The notes below the pieces were generated by a model. The model was not told where the DNA came from. It saw only the letters and a program-made list of their open reading frames with translations, and made no database searches. DNA of 64,000 nucleotides from Mucor racemosus (taxonomy: Eukaryota > Mucoromycota > Mucoromycetes > Mucorales > Mucoraceae): assembly GCA_027405735.1 (NCBI GenBank), contig JAPEHQ010000001.1, positions 4,464,001 to 4,528,000 of the forward strand. The letters are read 5' to 3'. A program made the position numbers and the translations under genes. Positions 20,078 to 33,292 of this stretch are shown here, piece after piece. Each line of letters opens with the position of its first letter. Position 1 is the first letter of the stretch.

Positions 20078-23000
20078 TTTCTGATCTATAAATATCAACA
20101 ATACTTATGAATAATACCAAATATGTTAACATCAATATAGGCTCTGTCAACTGCAGAAGTCTATACAAACAATCTCAACAATCAACTACAGACGACTTTA
20201 TAGCTATGTTAAAGAACAAGAAATTAAATATCCTACTATGTCAGGAAACCAACATACCAAATCACTCGTTTGAAGAAATAATCAACAATATGGAAATCAA
20301 ATTTAAATATCACCAAGCAATATGGACTGAACACTGTTCCATCATTAATTTTAACAATGCAATTAACCTTGAGAAAATCAAGATATCTACAGATGGAAGA
20401 ATGATTTTATCCAAACTTACCTTTGTAGACAATCCTACGACACCATTTTACATCATGAACATTTATGCACACTCTGGACATGTTCAAAGACAAGAGAGGA
20501 ATAATCTTTTTAAAGATATAGTTAACATACTTTTATCTATTCCAGAGATTCTTCCACATTTGATTATGGCAGGGGACTTTAATTACAGTTTTGATAGTGG
20601 TAGCAGACATGGATCCAGAATACGTAAAAGCAAGGAGTTAGTCCAATTTATGGCGGGATATATGAAAGACTGTATGAACCAAGAAGGAGAAGGATATGGG
20701 CCTACATGTAGACAGAATAGACAAGGACGTATCTCTCTCTCGACTATAGATTACATGTTTGCCGGGAAGGAGCTCTTTCAAAGGATGAATGGTGGAGATG
20801 TAGAATTTTTCGGTCAGGAATTTACCGATCATGCACTACTTACCAAGACCTTAACTATAGAAATGTATAACTGTGGAAAAGGTATATGGAGAGCCAATCC
20901 TTACCTATGTAAGAACAAAAGATATGTTAGCATTTTGAATAGAGAAATAGAAAACTACGTTCAAAACAAGCTAAATCCTGAACTGTCAACTCAAGACCAA
21001 TGGGATTGTCTTAAGAATATGGTCAAAAAAGTTACAACTAATTTCTGTCGCACTACCAACCAAATCAGAGAGACAACACTGAAGAAACTAAACAGTGAGA
21101 GGAACCGTATCTTGAGGTTATACCGTGATAATAAAGAATGTCTGAATATACTACTGCCTGATATTGAAACACAAATTTCAAAATTACAAAAGGAAAAGAC
21201 AGACATTGCAAGGTTGAGATCAGGAAAGTATTGGATGGAGAACAACGAAAACTCGCCGTCATATATCAAAAGAACCATTGACCAGCGAAGAGAAGCTCGT
21301 ACCCTCAATATGATCAAACACCCGGATACTAGAACTGATTGCAATGATAAGGATTCTAAGATTGGAGCAGCAGAATCTTTTTACTCTAAGTTGTACACTG
21401 AAGAAAGAATAGATATTAACTGTTTAGATGCAATACTGAACCACATTAACAAATCCATCTCTAAAGAGGAAACTGAGGAAATTACACAAGACATATCTTT
21501 TGAAGAGATCAAACAAGGTGCAAAACGAAGTCCACGTAAAAGTAGCCCTGGTTTGGATGGATTGCCATATGAAATTCTCAATATTGTAATGATTCACCCA
21601 AGATGTAAAGAAATTGTCGAAAAGGTGTACAATGATGCATTGAAATATGGAATTATTCCTAAATCTTGGCAACAAGCATGTATTATCCTACTACCAAAGA
21701 AAGGCGATTTGTCAGATTTGTCAAACTGGAGGCCGATTTCTCTAATCAATACCGACTGCAAAGTGTTTACTAGGATTCTGAACTCCAGACTCATGGGAAT
21801 AGCTTCACAGCTGATTAATAACTTCCAAACAGGATTCATGCCACAAAGATTTATTGGAGATCAAGGGTTTTCATTAAACCTCATGATTGAAAACTCAAAA
21901 GTATGCAAAGGTTTGAATAAATCCGAGTTCACTGAATATGTTGGTATAATGCTAGACAACCATAAAGCCTATGATAGAGTTCATCCATACTATCTGACCA
22001 AGGTCCTAGAAAAATTTGGTATCCCTGAGTCCATCATTCAATGCATCCAAAATCTGTTCTTCAACAATGAAATATTCGTCAATGTCAATGGTTTTCTAAC
22101 AAATCCAATTAAACAAAAACGAGGCCTAAGACAAGGTGATGCTATTTCACCTCTTCTTTTTAATTTTGCGATAGAGCCATTTCTACTCTCTATCCTTAAT
22201 AATGAAGCTGTAACTGGGTACACTATGCAATCAACTAAACCAAGCAGTCAAAATTCTATGAACATGGTTTCTCCAAAACCAATTAAGCTACTAGCCTATG
22301 CTGATGATATACTAATTTTTGCAAAAAACAAAGCTGAATATTTGGCAATTGAAGATTGCTTGAAAGGATATAGCAAGGCGTCAAATTCTAAAATCAACTT
22401 AGATAAGTCGGTCGCGTTTCCCCTCCATGGCAGTAAGATGGTGGGTCATAAAGGTGCAGAATTACGGAACTATATCACAAACAATCAACGGATGAAATGG
22501 TTTGATAATTCAAGTACAGGCTATCTTAAATATCTAGGCTACCCTCTCTGGTTCAACAATCAACAAAGAGATACCTTTGTGGACAACATTAGTGGAAAAA
22601 TTCAAGCAACTGTCAACTTTTATAAAGAAAGAAATATATCAGTATATGGTCGAGCAACTGTGGCCAACACAATGATACTATCAAAACTGTGGCATGTCCT
22701 AAGACTAACCAACCTACCAAAGGTGGTTACTTCAAGATTGAATTCCATTATCTATCAATATATTGTTGATGACAGACGAATCCAAGTGAAGAAGGATGTC
22801 TTCTATCTGCCAAAAAACGAAGGGGGATTAGGCCTGCTAAACATATCAGTGCAACAGAAGATGCTACAACTTAGATACATCAATGCGTTACTTAGTGTGA
22901 GTGGAACTCCAAATCCAGTACCTAGCCATTTATATAGCTTGATGGTATTTGCCCTTCAAAATGGATGTGATACACCTCACCATGAAGTGCCTCTTCTGTT

Positions 23001-24157
23001 TCCTGAATCTCGTTACAAAAGTTCATTTACTGGTTTACACTCCTTTCACAACATCTTCGAAGCTATAGACTCTTGTATAGAACAATGCAAACCGGATGCT
23101 GAAAAAATAAAAATATCACCTAAAATACTTCTCTCGCTGCCGTTCACCACCATATGCAACAAGGAACAACTCAATAATGAATTAATAAATATAAATACTG
23201 CCACAATCAAACAAAGCAAGGTACAAGACTTCTTTCAATACACTCCTTTGACAAAATCCATAATCTACAAACCAAGACAAGAATGCAAAAAACCTAAAGT
23301 GTTATCAAAAATCATTCGACTTGAAAGAGAACAACACATTAAATACAATCATTTTTTCCAACAATACATGGAAAACAATTCCATAGAAAATTTTTTTGAA
23401 GAATCAAATGATTTATCAGAATACTCTAAACTAATACAAGATGTCAACAAGAAGCCATTGCTGGATCAGAAGAAAAAACGTATAAGATACATCCTAAATC
23501 AAGGCATTCCTTTAATAATACCAAAAGGTTACAACAATAATATATCCAAAAAACAATGGACAGAATTTTACAAGACAAATATGCATCACACAGCAAGAAA
23601 CCTTTGGTTTAAAGTTATCCATGACAGAATACCATCCAAGTCCTTTCTTTACAACATGCAAATGAAAGATATTGATTCAGACAAATGCCACCTATGCAAT
23701 CTTAGAGAAGACAGTATGCATCTGTTGATCTCGTGTGTACACAAAAAAGATATATGGCAGGAAATTTTCAACAAGTTTCTTGGGTACCCAAGAGTGGTAA
23801 ATCCTCAACAGACTTATCATGACTTCAAAAATTTAAAACTGTCCAGATACTATATATACAATTTAGACATACACATCAACATATACGACATTTTCTCAAC
23901 GATAACACGCCTTATATGGTTTCATCACTTCAATCATGTGCTCAACTCAGTGCCATTTAACAGCACAATAGTCTCAAAGAAAATATGCTCAGAGCTATAT
24001 AGAATGTCTAATATGAATGACTTGTAGGATAATATATATATATGATACTAATATGGCAGGTCACTTTACCTAGTATACACCTTGTCCATCACTATGATGA
24101 GTTTCAATTTTCTTTTTTTAAATAAAATTTAAAACTTTCATCCCATAAAAAAAAAAA
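18501..24157 (+). mobile_element. Apparently intact two-ORF LINE retrotransposon
   Basis: Bounded by a 12-15 bp target-site duplication and ending in 12 A (24147-24158). It contains a nucleic-acid-binding ORF1 and an EN-RT ORF2, both free of stops. There is no 5' UTR: the first element base is the T of the ORF1 ATG, the A being shared with the duplicated target. It is inserted just downstream of repeat A copy 3. A perfect duplication and intact frames imply recent insertion. Confidence 0.92.
20107..24027 (+). CDS. LINE ORF2, endonuclease-reverse transcriptase
   Basis: 1306 residues, no internal stop. Residues 1-245 form an exonuclease/endonuclease/phosphatase-type endonuclease (GSVNCRSLYK, LLCQETN, MAGDFNYSF, TDHALLTK). 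The RT spans ~470-770: SPGLDGLPYEI, NWRPISLINTDCK, IMLDNHKAYDRV, GLRQGDAISPLLF and the intact box LLAYADDILIF near residue 731. A C-terminal zf-RVT-like finger, C-x2-C-x7-H-x4-C, is at ~1192-1208 (CHLCNLREDSMHLLISC). The enzyme nicks target DNA and reverse-transcribes its own RNA there. All catalytic residues I can identify are present, so the copy may be active. Confidence 0.95.
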   Translation: MNNTKYVNINIGSVNCRSLYKQSQQSTTDDFIAMLKNKKLNILLCQETNIPNHSFEEIINNMEIKFKYHQAIWTEHCSIINFNNAINLEKIKISTDGRMILSKLTFVDNPTTPFYIMNIYAHSGHVQRQERNNLFKDIVNILLSIPEILPHLIMAGDFNYSFDSGSRHGSRIRKSKELVQFMAGYMKDCMNQEGEGYGPTCRQNRQGRISLSTIDYMFAGKELFQRMNGGDVEFFGQEFTDHALLTKTLTIEMYNCGKGIWRANPYLCKNKRYVSILNREIENYVQNKLNPELSTQDQWDCLKNMVKKVTTNFCRTTNQIRETTLKKLNSERNRILRLYRDNKECLNILLPDIETQISKLQKEKTDIARLRSGKYWMENNENSPSYIKRTIDQRREARTLNMIKHPDTRTDCNDKDSKIGAAESFYSKLYTEERIDINCLDAILNHINKSISKEETEEITQDISFEEIKQGAKRSPRKSSPGLDGLPYEILNIVMIHPRCKEIVEKVYNDALKYGIIPKSWQQACIILLPKKGDLSDLSNWRPISLINTDCKVFTRILNSRLMGIASQLINNFQTGFMPQRFIGDQGFSLNLMIENSKVCKGLNKSEFTEYVGIMLDNHKAYDRVHPYYLTKVLEKFGIPESIIQCIQNLFFNNEIFVNVNGFLTNPIKQKRGLRQGDAISPLLFNFAIEPFLLSILNNEAVTGYTMQSTKPSSQNSMNMVSPKPIKLLAYADDILIFAKNKAEYLAIEDCLKGYSKASNSKINLDKSVAFPLHGSKMVGHKGAELRNYITNNQRMKWFDNSSTGYLKYLGYPLWFNNQQRDTFVDNISGKIQATVNFYKERNISVYGRATVANTMILSKLWHVLRLTNLPKVVTSRLNSIIYQYIVDDRRIQVKKDVFYLPKNEGGLGLLNISVQQKMLQLRYINALLSVSGTPNPVPSHLYSLMVFALQNGCDTPHHEVPLLFPESRYKSSFTGLHSFHNIFEAIDSCIEQCKPDAEKIKISPKILLSLPFTTICNKEQLNNELININTATIKQSKVQDFFQYTPLTKSIIYKPRQECKKPKVLSKIIRLEREQHIKYNHFFQQYMENNSIENFFEESNDLSEYSKLIQDVNKKPLLDQKKKRIRYILNQGIPLIIPKGYNNNISKKQWTEFYKTNMHHTARNLWFKVIHDRIPSKSFLYNMQMKDIDSDKCHLCNLREDSMHLLISCVHKKDIWQEIFNKFLGYPRVVNPQQTYHDFKNLKLSRYYIYNLDIHINIYDIFSTITRLIWFHHFNHVLNSVPFNSTIVSKKICSELYRMSNMNDL

Positions 24158-24169
24158 ATCTACATGACA
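24155..24169 (+). repeat. 3' target-site duplication of the LINE
   Basis: Second copy of AAAATCTACATGACA, directly after the poly(A) tract; the boundary with the A-run is ambiguous by three bases. Confidence 0.9.
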
Positions 24170-24299
24170 GCAAAAACCATATCTCGGCAAGTTTTGATCC
24201 GAGTAACTTCCAACATTGCACGATAATAGGTGCAGAAATTAGATATAAATTATTTCGTTCTCTACAAGCAAATACACCAACTCAATTAAGCTAGTGTTC

Positions 24300-24480
24300 T
24301 TGTGGAATATATAAGGATGTTCACGGAAAAAAGTATAAAAAAACAATAGGAATTCGACTAGATAACATTAGGGTTTTATTATCAAGTTAAATTCTACTTG
24401 ATGACTTTTGTAGTAAATGAATATCCTCTTTATATAGTTTTAATCAGAGAGATTAGGTAAACATTCCTAGGTCCATTCGT
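24300..24480 (+). repeat. Repeat C, copy 1 (old coding relic?)
   Basis: About 180 bp matching 62546-62735, including AACAATAGGAATTCGACTAG and TCAAGTTAAATTCTACTTGA. Both copies read KKYKKTIGIRLDNIRV in one frame, followed closely by a stop, which suggests the end of a transposon protein. The frame is broken upstream. No family recognised. Confidence 0.65.
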
Positions 24481-25434
24481 AGGAATAAACTGCATCATTT
24501 TTTTGAATGGGGTTTATAGTCCTTATATATCTTGGAATACAACCATCAAAACTAACAATAATATGTTATTTAGAGAGAGTGTATCCGAAAGACTTGTGCC
24601 TGAGAGCTGGCCAAGCTATGCTAGACATATGTACATATACCAGTTATCAATCTGCAACTTGTTTGAATATCAATCATTTCTGCAAAATGCATTAAAATGA
24701 TGACAATGATTCTCAAGCTTTTCTTATTAAAATAGATTGCATTTAAGTATTGACACTTTTCAACGAAAAAAGTAACTTTATATATACTATACCACTTAGA
24801 AAATAGCACGTTTAATAAGAAATGCGTTGTTGGCGTGAAAAGGAAGAGAAAAGGGGATTCAAGATGCTTTTGTAACAGAAGTTTGTATACAATTGCAAAG
24901 TGATAAACATAGGGTTATACTATAACTTTATTTTCTGTAGAGTGGATCAAAATAATCTAATTTGAATGAAAATTACGTTATTAAGCATAGCTGCTTGTCT
25001 GATCTGATCAGGAGATTATGCTAAAAGTCTGATTGGTGGGCTTGCATTAATAATATCTGCTGATTTACTGCAGTAGCTGTATATAACTTCTATTTTGATT
25101 TGTTGCGAGCGAAATGCATTTACCATACAGGCGATTATGTGCTTGACAACAGAATTGTATATAATTTTGCTTTCATCGTGGTTTAAATAACATTTGAGAA
25201 AATGTTGTCAAATAAATATATTTTTAAATAAAAATGAAGGATTTTGTGTAAGATGATGTTATTTTGTACACTGTGATGATCCCTTATCTTTAAATGATTT
25301 AGCTTCATCTATTTTCTTTTATGTATACCTTACACAAGAAAAAAAAAAAGAAACATTTTATAGAGAGGATGATCATGCATCTTGCTTGGCTATTTATGTG
25401 ACAATCGTATCACAAGGTGTCTAAAATGTACAAG
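24481..25434. other. Intergenic upstream of the Thr-rich gene
   Basis: A ~62-codon frame at 24507-24695 looks protein-like but has no known match and may be part of the repeat C relic. Nothing else recognised. Confidence 0.35.
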
Positions 25435-25442
25435 TATATATA
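25435..25442 (+). promoter_or_regulatory. TATA-box candidate of the Thr-rich gene
   Basis: TATATATA lies 63-70 bp before the ATG at 25505, followed by a pyrimidine-rich leader (TTCTCTTTTTTCTTA). Confidence 0.45.
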
Positions 25443-25504
25443 GCCTTATTTTTATTATCATTTACATGATCTTCTCTTTTTTCTTATATCTTTAATAAGT
25501 CAAA

Positions 25505-26657
25505 ATGTCTGATCCTATTAATACTACTACTGCTACCACGGAAGCTCCCGTTCTTGATGTACCTCCAAAGGATACTGTAAATGAAACTGCGCCTGTCAAT
25601 ACTACGACAGCTGCCACTGCTACTGGTGTAAATGCAACAGGCCCAAAAGTTACTCCAATCCAACGTTTAAGCTCTGTTTATAACAAGGCCAAACAAACAG
25701 TAACTGATGCTGTTGCAGAGGCAAATAAAGCAATCAATGAAAAGAAAACAGCCAAGCCCACTACCACTAGTGAAGTTGCTGAGACTCCTGCTGTTGCTAC
25801 AACTGCCGCTCATGTTTCTGTTGCAGAAACTACTGATCCAGTACAAACATCTGAGACGGCAACTCAAGATAAGAAGGTGGGAACTTCCAATGTAGCATTC
25901 AAGGATTTGTTAGCTCGAGTCAAGGTAATTTATGTAAACAGGTTTATATCAAATGGTTTTGATCTAAATTTTTCATGAAAATGTAGGGGCTTGCCAAACC
26001 AACTCCAACACATCCAGCACCTGGTAATTCTTTTTTTTATATATCTCTTTCTTTGCAACTAGTGCTAATTAAATAAATTTCTACTAGCCGAAGCGTCAAC
26101 TAGTGATGAAACAGCACCACCTGTTCCTCCCCCTAAAGATAACATTAAATCAAATACAACAACAAACACCAACACTAATCCAGTCATTGATCAACTAAAG
26201 CGTAACACAACATTACTCGCAAATTATTTTATTCAAAAGAAGAAGGAATTTGCAAAGAAATCATCACCTGAGACTCATAATGAACAGCATTCAACAACTC
26301 CTGAAGTTCATGGTAAATTGGTGTAACACAGCTTAACATCACGATATTTTAATCTAACTTACTCCTTACACATGTATAGATACTACTACTACTGCTACTA
26401 CTACTAACCCAGAAGGGATTACTACTACTACTACCCCAGAAGGCACTACTACTACCTCTCCATTGGTACGTCGTATAACCAAGTTAGTTCACACGGCTAC
26501 TACTACCATCAACAAGAAAAAGGATCAATACACTAAAAAGGAAACTCATGCCACTGAGACTCCTGCTGCTGCTGCTGCTGCTACTGAAGCGACAGCAACT
26601 GAACCAGAAGCTGCAGTAAACACAACAGCACCTGCTACCACAACTACTGTTGCCTAA
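25505..26657 (+). CDS. Thr/Ala-rich, largely disordered protein of unknown function
   Basis: Exons 25505-25924, 25987-26023, 26088-26312 and 26380-26657; 319 residues. There is no signal peptide or membrane helix. Long Thr/Ala/Pro-rich stretches, partly encoded by (ACT)n-like codon runs, separate three Lys-rich, helix-prone segments of similar spacing: IQRLSSVYNKAKQTVTDAV, IDQLKRNTTLLANYFIQKKK and VRRITKLVHTATTTINKKK. Each begins with a hydrophobic-basic pair and ends in a Lys cluster, so they may be diverged copies of one short motif. No family recognised. It could bind membranes or nucleic acid through these segments; that is inference. Each exon junction keeps the frame, so the model is good even though the function is unknown. 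Confidence 0.75.
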
Positions 26658-27189
26658 ATAAAACATCCCCTTTATTCATATTTCTATTATCATTCCAATC
26701 TTTTAATGAACAATAAACATGTAATACTAATTCAGATTTTCCAATTGCTGAAAATTCATTAATTTTTACCGTCTTTAAAGAATTTAAAATGTATCGAGAA
26801 ACGAGCAATTAACCAAGCTAGTCTAAATTATCAATTATTTGTATGTAAAATGTTTGATGTTATTTTTTATTTCTGTTTGCTTGGACCTAATACCTGGAAA
26901 AAAAAAAAAAAAAAAGGACTATTCCAAATGAGCATCTCGTTAATCATATGCCACTTTAATGCGTCGTTTTATACAGGTGTCAATGCCATTTGTAAAAATA
27001 AAAAATGAGTATTCATATTTCAGACACAAGAGATTCTGATCGCTTTATTTTTTGTTTGATTTACTCTTTTTAACCATCTGAAATAATTTTTTTAAAGCAA
27101 AGAATTTCAAAGCGAGGAATTCAAAACTCAAATTTATTATGATTAAATGTTGTAGAATAATTAAAAAAAAGAAGGAGAAAAAAGAAAGT
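26658..27189. other. Convergent intergenic region, no gene
   Basis: AT-rich, with an A-run of about 18 near 26898-26915. No coding feature seen. Confidence 0.4.
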
Positions 27190-27246
27190 AGAGAGAGAGA
27201 GAAAGAGAGTATTCACAGATAAAAAAGAAAGAAAGAAAGAAAGAAA
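27190..27246 (+). repeat. (GA)n and (GAAA)n microsatellite
   Basis: Purine-only simple repeats just beyond the 3' end of MCM5. Confidence 0.9.
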
Positions 27247-27278
27247 ATGTAATAATGTGTATATAAAATAATAGTGAT

Positions 27279-29914
<2,636 letters not shown>

Positions 29915-29963
29915 TTTTCGTTATAATGTAAATTTATTCTTTCGAGAAATGAAGAAAACTGTA

Positions 29964-29969
29964 ACGCGT
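29964..29969. promoter_or_regulatory. MCB-type element (ACGCGT) in the MCM5 promoter
   Basis: The palindrome ACGCGT sits 50 bp upstream of the MCM5 ATG; a GC-rich patch with GCGCGT and GGCGCC follows at 30041-30054, striking in AT-rich DNA. In fungi MCB boxes bind MBF and drive G1/S genes, and GGCGCC resembles an E2F core. The hexamer also occurs twice in repeat A copies, so the position is the argument, not the word alone. Confidence 0.5.
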
Positions 29970-30054
29970 TTACTTTTTTGACCGAGAAAATTATGAAAAA
30001 AATTGAATCAATTACTTTCAAAAGGTCACAATAGGCAGTCGCGCGTATGGCGCC

Positions 30055-30430
30055 CTTTACCTCCTTTACTACACTCTGCATCTGTCAACCCGAAAGTGAT
30101 TTTGTGCTGCTATTCAAACCTGTCAAAAAATCGCACTTTTTTTTTTAACGTATAGTAAAAATCAGGTTTTTGATGGCTTCTTTTTTGAAAAAAAAATTTG
30201 ATAGCAATTTAAGCATAATAAGTGATATATTCCAATTTTTATGGAATATTAGTGCTCAATTTGGTGTGTTAAAAATCCTCTAAAGTTGATAAAGATTATC
30301 AAAATCCTCAATTTACAAACGGCGATACAAATTAACTGCCTCCCCAAAATCACATTAAAAGCAATACATCTTACAGACCACCATCCAAATCTATGATATA
30401 TATATATATATATATAGTACAAAACTTTAT
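30055..30430. other. Spacer between MCM5 promoter and arginyl-tRNA synthetase 3' end, with (TA)n
   Basis: A (TA)n run at ~30395-30417 lies just beyond the synthetase stop. No gene. Confidence 0.6.
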
Positions 30431-32274
30431 TTACATTTTTTCGATGGGTTTAATACCTAAAAGGTGTAAGCCATTTCGTAAGGTTGCTCTAGCAGACCAA
30501 AACAACAGCATACGTGCCTTTGAGACATCTGGATCCATGTCTTTTACTCTCAAACAAGTACTAGCAGCACTTGTAGCATGGGATAACTTGAATAAATAAT
30601 TGACAATAGTGCAGGGCTCTAATGTCGCAAATGCTGATTCTACAATTTCTGGAAATTGAGCGATAGATTGAACTAAATTAAAGGCTTCTTTTTCTTTCAA
30701 GATACTAAAATCACAATCAGGATCAATTGCAATGCCTGATTTTCGTTCAATACCACAAGCTCTTGCATGAGCATACTGTAAAAATACACCAGTATCACCT
30801 CTAGCATCTGTCATACGATCCCAAGAAAACTCGTAATCCTTGTTTCGTTTTGATTTCATATCTTGGATCAAAATAGCCGACATCGCCAACTGATCCGCCA
30901 CTGTGTCCAAATCCTTTAATTGGCTCTTTTCTTCGCTTTGCTTCATGTAATCTATAATTTTTTCCTTGGCTGTATCAAGTATATCTTGAAGAAATACAAC
31001 TGTGCCTTTTCTAGTTGACATGCCCTTAATTCTTCCAAAACCAACATGCTGTAAATTTTGATCTGAATGTGTCATCAAGTTGGAAATTTGAAATAGTTGC
31101 TTAAAATAGCCAGCTTGCTCACTTCCTACGACGTAGATTGCCTTTTGGAATATGTATTTCTCTCGTCTCATAAGAACACTAGCTAAATCTCGGGTAATGT
31201 AAAGTGATGTTCCATCTGCTCTTTGTACAACTGCAGTTCCCAAATTATATTCTTCTAAATCTACAGCTAAAGCACCATCTTCAGTACGTTTTAAAAGATG
31301 TGAATTTCTTAACTGATCATGCGCTTTTGAAATATATGAATTCACTTGTGATTCCCCTGAATAAACATCAAACTTCACATTGAGTCGTTCATATATCGAT
31401 GCATAAGATTTAATACTCAGATCTCGAAATTGTTTCCATTGCTTCAATGCTTCTGTATCGCCTTCCTCCATTTTCTTGAAATATTCGTTTGCTTTTATGT
31501 CAATGTCTTTATCTACTTTTGCCTCTGCATTAATTTTAACATAAACTTGGTATAAATGATGAATAGGATCCGACATTAATTTTGCTTCATCTCCATATTT
31601 TTCGAATCCTACAGCCAGCAAGCCTATTTTTATGAGTTTATGCATATTAATAAATAGAATAAATAAACCATATAAATCTAACTACTTACCGTATTGTTTA
31701 CCCCAATCACCCAAATAATTAATACCAATAACATGATATCCCAATGCCTCGTGTATTTGCTTTGTAAAATTTCCAATAATTGTGCTTCGTAAATGTCCTG
31801 CATGAAATGGTTTTGCTATATTTGGTGAACTATAATCTATCAGAACTGTGCTGTTTGGTGATTTTGGTATATGAGACCAGCCATAAGAATCGTGTTCGTG
31901 ATGTACTTGCTGTAAGACGTGCTTGACAAAGTTGGTTTCATCAAATTCGAAATATAAATTCGATCCTTTGTGGTTGGCTTGTTGAATGTATTCATCAGGT
32001 ACAAACTTGAAATTCTCAGTTAGTTTTAAAATGATGTAATAAATAAATAGTTAATAATTACCTTGTCTGCTATTGTCTTTGACCAATCGTTTAATTGTTG
32101 ACTGGCTATAGGTGTTGCAAGCGATGTATTTAACTTGGGTAAAGATATTGATATATGGCCATCTTTTCTGGATTTCGTAGGCCTCATAAATGTCAAAAGT
32201 TCTTGAGAACTACATGTTGTCTGCTTTGATAGCTGTTTTGCTATCGATTGCTTAAATTTCAGCAAAGCTGTCAT
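30431..32274 (-). CDS. Arginyl-tRNA synthetase (class I)
   Basis: Exons on the minus strand: 32062-32274, 31690-32005, 30431-31623; 573 residues. The HIGH motif is HAGH (residues 139-142) within [18 protein letters not shown], the typical eukaryotic ArgRS block; [11 protein letters not shown] follows. The KMSKS-equivalent is GMSTRKG (377-383), as in yeast-type ArgRS. The anticodon-binding helical domain ends [10 protein letters not shown], matching the conserved C-terminus 'LG-x-x-P-(V/I)-E-(R/K)-M'. The enzyme charges tRNA-Arg. The N-terminus is shorter than in yeast; whether one gene serves cytosol and mitochondria cannot be decided. Acceptor of exon 2 chosen at CAAG; a GAG six bases upstream is an alternative that adds two residues. 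Confidence 0.95.
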
Positions 32275-32298
32275 GTATTACTTTACGTACAAAAGAGA

Positions 32299-32685
32299 AA
32301 ATGAAAAAGTTACCTCATGGTTGTATTGAACCCTTGAAAGTCAAAACGAGAGATGCCACTCAATTAGAACTCAGGGTAGTTTCTAAAATTTAGTAATGTG
32401 GATAAACTGAATGGTATGTAAAAAAAAAATACCACATATCAATACACTATTCCTCTCTTTCTGTTTCATAATACATTTTCTTTTGAATATTATATAGAAT
32501 ACTACATTATATTATATTAAAAGCTTTATTTTGTAGATGTACAGTATTTAATAATGAAGGAGATGGTGGCAAAACAAGATTTCATTGGCCAAATAGTAGC
32601 AAGCTAGGAGCTAGCAAGTGTGATATTACGCCTTATAATGAAATTGTGATTCATTATAAAATCATTACTCAACTGCTAGATAAAT
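32299..32685 (+). other. Possible small gene or gene relic
   Basis: An ATG at 32299 opens MKKLPHGCIEPLKVKTRD and more, to a GTAGTT donor-like site at ~32374. A second open stretch ends at ~32685 and reads RCTVFNNEGDGGKTRFHWPN, then SSKLGASKCDITPYNEIVIH, up to a stop before a run of 13 A. Both look protein-like, but I could not find a phase-correct junction between them, so this is either a mis-read gene or a broken one. It starts 24 bp from the divergent synthetase start codon. Confidence 0.25.
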
Positions 32686-32690
32686 AAAAA

Positions 32691-33292
32691 AAAAAAAAAT
32701 ACAAAAATAAACTAGATATGTTTTGAAATTCAATGAAAAAACGTTTTTTTGTTTATGCTAACTATAGATCTCAAAAGAATTCTTCACAAGAAGCAACTTT
32801 ATTTTGCTATTGTGCCTGATTTTTATTTACCAGTCGAATATCACATATAAATTGTTGTTTGTAACACATTGCAAAAATACAACAATAAAACAGTTAACCC
32901 TTAAAAAAAAAAACAACATTTGAAAAGGTATAATAAACAAGATACACAATATATTTTTGGCTAAATTACTGTTTCGTTTGATTAGAATACGAAGAAAGTG
33001 CTTCAAGATTAAATGAAATTATGTTGTAAAATGAAGACAAATTTCAAGTAGAACCATCTCCCTTTTTCATTTTAGATACATTGTATAATGAAAAACAAAA
33101 ACAAATCCTTAAACCATGAAAATCTAGAAATTAAGGGTTCTGGTTCACTTAAAATATCAAGATTTGTTTATTATCTCTCTTGTCTTTTTTTCCACGTGAG
33201 ATGTGAAGTATATTTATAGTGATATCATTCTGTTTTCTATTTGTCTTTTCTCTCTCTCTAATTTCTTCTTCATCTTGTCTCTGTTTCCATCA
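32691..33292. other. Intergenic / promoter of the Pex-like gene
   Basis: AT-rich; a pyrimidine-rich leader (TCTTTTCTCTCTCTCTAATTTC) precedes the ATG at 33293. Confidence 0.5.

Noticed and set aside
26484..26666. 60-codon Ser/Cys-rich minus-strand frame
   Set aside because: Antisense of the triplet-like repeats in the Thr-rich gene.
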